NCBI GenBank assembly: GCA_001600455.1 | Contig: BCKC01000006.1 | Coordinates: 1,116,001-1,180,000 of the forward strand | Origin: Endocalyx cinctus | Taxonomy: Eukaryota > Ascomycota > Sordariomycetes > Amphisphaeriales > Apiosporaceae | Direction of reading: 5' to 3' | Length of the DNA stretch: 64,000 nucleotides | Shown here: piece after piece, positions 60,514 to 64,000 of the stretch | Numbering within the stretch: position 1 is the stretch's first letter | How the letters are laid out: each line of letters starts with the position of its first letter | The notes under the pieces: generated by a model | What the model was told of the DNA's origin: nothing | The model's input: only the letters and a program-made list of their open reading frames with translations | The model's database searches: none | Position numbers and translations under genes: made by a program

Positions 60514-60618
60514 TGTAAGGTTTATAGTGATACCGCTAAGTAACTTTGTCTTAGATCGTACAGTATATTTATGTCCCGAAGGACGGTGGTGAAGTTATTA
60601 TCAGGGCCTATGAGTACA
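60514..60618. repeat. 105-bp LTR-like repeat, copy 2 (inverted relative to 26646-26750)
   Basis: Starts TGTAAGGTTTATAGTGATAC and ends GAGTACA. Aligns with the reverse complement of copy 1 along its full length with about ten differences by eye. Confidence 0.8.
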
Positions 60619-60620
60619 CT

Positions 60621-60769
60621 GTAAGGACCAAAAAGAGGGAGCACAATAATGTTGTATTTTCTAAGTCTCCAGTTCTATCTAATTAATTTCTCCCTCTTGA
60701 AAAATAAAGGAAAAAGGGGGTCATCTTGGTTCAGGAGGGCTCTTCCCCACTTATGTGGGTACACCCTTC
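60621..60769 (-). repeat. Cluster-flanking repeat F, right copy (inverted)
   Basis: About 149 bp. Reverse complement aligns with 40770-40917. It directly follows the 105-bp LTR-like repeat, which suggests a composite element. Confidence 0.8.
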
Positions 60770-61137
60770 CCAGTGTTAAACCTACTGTGATAGCATACAC
60801 GATATCAAGGCAAAGATCCATCCGAAGTAACCAGTATATTTACCAAAAGTCCTAAAGTTGAAGAAAGGAAAGTACTAAGTAAGCTAAGGTATTTTTGAAT
60901 GGTACAAATACCATTGTATTCCAGCTGTCACCAACTACCAGCTGGCACCACCTGGAGTACAGTTCCCTTCATAATATATGTACGATACATGCACTGTGCC
61001 ATGCCATGACAAACACCTCGGGCCTACATAACTTATACAAGACGATGCCTTGCTTTAATAATGTCAGCAGCCTAATATTTCCGTTAGCATTTTTCGCGAG
61101 ACATAAATTCACTACATAGCTGGAGTCTTATGTCAAG
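60770..61137. other. 3' region of the GMC gene
   Basis: About 370 bp without a gene; the minus-strand terminator region of the GMC oxidoreductase should be here. Confidence 0.4.
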
Positions 61138-63302
61138 TCAGAAACTCACTTTTTCAGCAATTGCATACACTGTCGCACTGGTGTGTGTGGCAGGGATCAT
61201 TGACATCACGCTCGCATCAATGACACTCAATCTTCGCGTTCCATACACCTGTAGATCTGGGCTCACCACGCCTCCCTTCTCTCGTGGCATCATCGGGCAT
61301 GTGCAGCACGGGTGCGAGTATGTCGGCTGTATCAGACTTCGCAAATGATCCTTGAACGTCTCAGTTCCTGGCCCCACTCCCCCCGGTACTCTCTCGACGG
61401 GCGATAAGGGTAGCATTGCTGGATCTGCCATCATGCGTCTGTTGGCCTGAAGCGCCGCTACCATGATGTCGAGATCGGTTGGAAACGTCAAGGCACCCCA
61501 ATCAAAGACCGGGGGTGAGAGGATAGACGTGTTGTTGATTACCACGGAGCCCCGAGAGAGTGGCTTTACTATCGTAATTGGGACGATGGCTGCGCCGTTA
61601 AACCCCGATTCTTGAACCGAGGTCTTGGTCGACTTGTAAAGTTTGAGTATAATATCCTTTTGCAGCTCGTATCCCGCTATCACCGTCGGATCCAGGTCTG
61701 GATATAAGTCCTCCATGGATAAGCCGGCTGCATGGGTGATTAGGGACTGATACGAATCCGTGAGGTCAGGAAGTGACAGGAAAGCTACGACGTTACCGCC
61801 CTGGTTAACGATAGAATACGGCCCTTGCCGCTTCGTGTAGTATAGTTGTAGCTGCTCTGCAGCATATGTAATATTCGTGGAAAGGTCATTCACATTTGGA
61901 TGCGGTTGGCTCTGCACTGCTGTCTTCATTAGACTCACGAGGAAACATCCTTATTCTCCTCTTTTGTCAGGGGGGGGGGGGGGGGATTGACGTAAAAAAT
62001 AAATGAATATCAAGTTAAGAATGATAATTACCAGCGCTTATCGATCAGGATACTCACGTTCAAAAACAGAATATAGGGTGGGGTGGTCTTGTAGATTCTG
62101 GCCGACTCCAGGTAGGTCAACAATAACTGGTATACCAAGATTCTGAAGAGGTCTTGCTGGCCCGATACCCGATAACTGAAGTATCTGTGGAGAATGTGGC
62201 GCGCCAGCTGCAATAATAACCTCTCTCGAAGCACCTACACTTTGAGCCTCACCCGTTGACCGATTTATATATTCAACCCCAATGGCAATATTCCCATCGA
62301 AAAGTATCTTATTGACGGACACTTCAGTGACTAACTGGTAGTTTGCCCTGGAAGAGACACGAGAGTAGTGAGCGATACGTGCATAGCTCCGAGTCTCGTC
62401 TTTCGGATCTAATGAACTAGGAGACCAGAAAACGCCTCGTTTAACGCCGCCATTAGGGTCTGCAGGCGTGGAGATGCCCTGGCTGTGCCAGGCACGGAAG
62501 AAATTCTCTATGATAAGTTTTTGTTAGCATTAAAGGCAAAGGACTTAATTACTAGCTTCTGCACTGACTTATCTCTCTCCACTGGAAGACTGGGAAGGAG
62601 GATTGGACCGGCCCGCCTGAGCCGTGAACGGAGCCTTCAGCGCGGATATCAAATTCATGGGAGAATTCTCTAGCGGGCGGTGTGAAGTTCTCGCTCTATT
62701 ATATCCTCTCATCAGCAATCAGCCTTTCATGGTTTTAGTGAAAGTTGGGTCTATTTATCATAGCTAACGGACCTTTTTGAAGTATGGAAGCAGTCCTGAC
62801 CAGCCCCAGCCATGGTTACCTAGTGCTTCCCACCCATCATAGTCTACGGCTGCACCTCGGTCGAAGAACATGCTATTTACAGTCGTGCCGCCACCAACCA
62901 CAGCTCCGGCAGGGACTTGAAACGAGGCGTTGTGTAACTCTTTCTGTGGCGTGCTGGCGAGGTCAAATACGTATGGCGTTGTCGAGAAATTAAGTAACCC
63001 TGGAACTAGTACGAATGGTTCCTCTTGGTCGAATGGGCCATACTCGAGTACAAGAACTGACACTGGAAATTTTACAGTAAGATTTCAGCCCGTTGCAAAT
63101 AATTCTTGCCACGATGATAAATATTGGTACAACACACACCATTTAGATTCTCGGACAATCGATCAGCAACGGTGAGCCCACTTGTTCCGCCTCCGACGAC
63201 AATGAAATCGTACACGAGCATCGGCGGACGAATTCCCATACCGATGGCAAGGCTATTGGACATATAGCCAAATAAAACTAAATAGAGAGACACGCGACCC
63301 AT
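61138..63302 (-). CDS. Secreted GMC-family FAD-dependent oxidoreductase
   Basis: Exons 63302-63140, 63062-62773, 62695-62569, 62507-62058 and 61949-61138 join in frame to 613 residues, the usual GMC length. A signal peptide (MGRVSLYLVLFGYMSNSLA) precedes the FAD-binding DFIVVGGGTSGLTVADRL. Other GMC marks are VPAGAVVGGGTTVNSMFFDRG, AAGAPHSPQILQLSGIGP, DLPGVGQNLQDHP and the C-terminal active-site pair HP..T (SHPCCTC) and PATHTSATVYAIAEK. The family oxidises alcohols or dehydrogenates substrates, passing electrons to O2 or quinones. Several fungal polyketide clusters include such an enzyme for a late, extracellular or vesicular oxidation, which fits the position here, but it lies beyond the flanking repeat and may be an independent gene. 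The last intron contains a G16 run. Asn-Xaa-Ser/Thr sites suggest glycosylation. Confidence 0.9.
61970..61985. repeat. Homopolymer G tract, 16 bases, in last intron of the GMC gene
   Basis: Uninterrupted G run on the plus strand (C on the coding strand), within intron 61950-62057. Length is likely unstable and error-prone in sequencing. Confidence 0.95.
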
Positions 63303-64000
63303 TTCTGAATATATATATTAAAATATCGATACTTTTTTTTTTCTTTTTTTTTTCTATCAGGTAGTTAATTAATAACTGGTTATAATGAAGCTGGCATCTA
63401 TATTGGTATATCTTAAAAACTCTCGGAAATTCATATGAACAGCTCCTCACTTCTTCTCTACCCCGCCTCCCAGATTTATCCAAGCCGGTATTTCCCTGCA
63501 AAAGGACCTATATAAACTTGGGTCAACTCAGGATTCTGTGTCACCGGTAGACTTTGGAATTTCTTTATCATGATTTTGTTATGGACACCTGCTTTGTTGT
63601 ATTGACGAATTTATAATTCTAATTGATAGCTCAAGGCATCAACACCGTATTGAATGCCCGACATACTCGGAAATCTGTTTTAGACAATGGTAAGTTTCGG
63701 ATTAAGATACCTGGCTGTATCTCTAAGACGTACAACCGGCGTTTAGAAATAATTAATCATTTACTGTTTCAATCTTAGGATTTCCTAGTAATATTACAAA
63801 TGACGGTTAACTTATTTAAATATAATCAAACCATCTATTTAAGCAATATTATTAAGGTCGTGACTCGAGACAGGACTAAAATTAAGCGCTAGGTAGAAGG
63901 ACTGAAATGGAATGTCGAGGAATAACTCAACTAAACTTTGAAAACAAATCGCTTGAACCAATTCAACAAAAAGATACCATCATTTAACAACTTCTCGCCA
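63303..64000. promoter_or_regulatory. Upstream region of the GMC gene and right window edge
   Basis: About 700 bp. It contains a T-rich tract (63333-63354) close to the start codon; no other gene visible up to the edge. Confidence 0.45.

Overview
The window reads as genomic DNA of a filamentous ascomycete (Pezizomycotina). The evidence is short GT-AG introns of about 50-150 bp, housekeeping genes with fungal architecture, and an AT-rich block of decayed transposons with the pattern of repeat-induced point mutation (RIP). I cannot name the species. Gene models were built by hand by joining exons across GT-AG introns that keep frame; I ran no database search.

Left part (1-26.6 kb) is ordinary gene space: a MON2-type trafficking scaffold (cut by the left edge), MMS2-type ubiquitin-conjugating variant, a LYR-motif protein, a bZIP factor, a fatty-aldehyde-type ALDH, an archaemetzincin-type metalloprotease, an HP1-type heterochromatin protein, a C2HC-finger conserved protein and a secreted G1 glutamic peptidase. 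Intergenic DNA is littered with palindromic TAGGTACCTA-like words and microsatellites.

Middle part (about 26.6-41.1 kb) is a very AT-rich island without intact genes. It holds remnants of Tad-like LINEs in both orientations (Gag zinc knuckle, reverse transcriptase and C-terminal motifs still readable), LTR-like and MITE-like repeats, a repeat with several copies, and one sharply bounded GC-rich patch of about 340 bp that escaped the decay.

Right part (41.3-63.3 kb) is a candidate polyketide gene cluster: a highly reducing PKS (KS-AT-DH-MT-ER-KR-ACP), a DHA2-type MFS exporter, a divergently transcribed rhodopsin-like (SAT4-type) membrane protein, a cytochrome P450 and a secreted GMC oxidoreductase. 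The PKS would make a reduced, possibly C-methylated polyketide; the P450 and GMC enzyme could oxidise it and the MFS protein could export it. No pathway transcription factor, thioesterase or trans-acting hydrolase is visible. The core (PKS to P450) lies between inverted copies of a roughly 150-bp repeat (40770-40917 and 60621-60769), the left one at the edge of the RIP island. The PKS model contains one junction in the KS domain that does not keep frame, so it may be broken in this strain or in this assembly.
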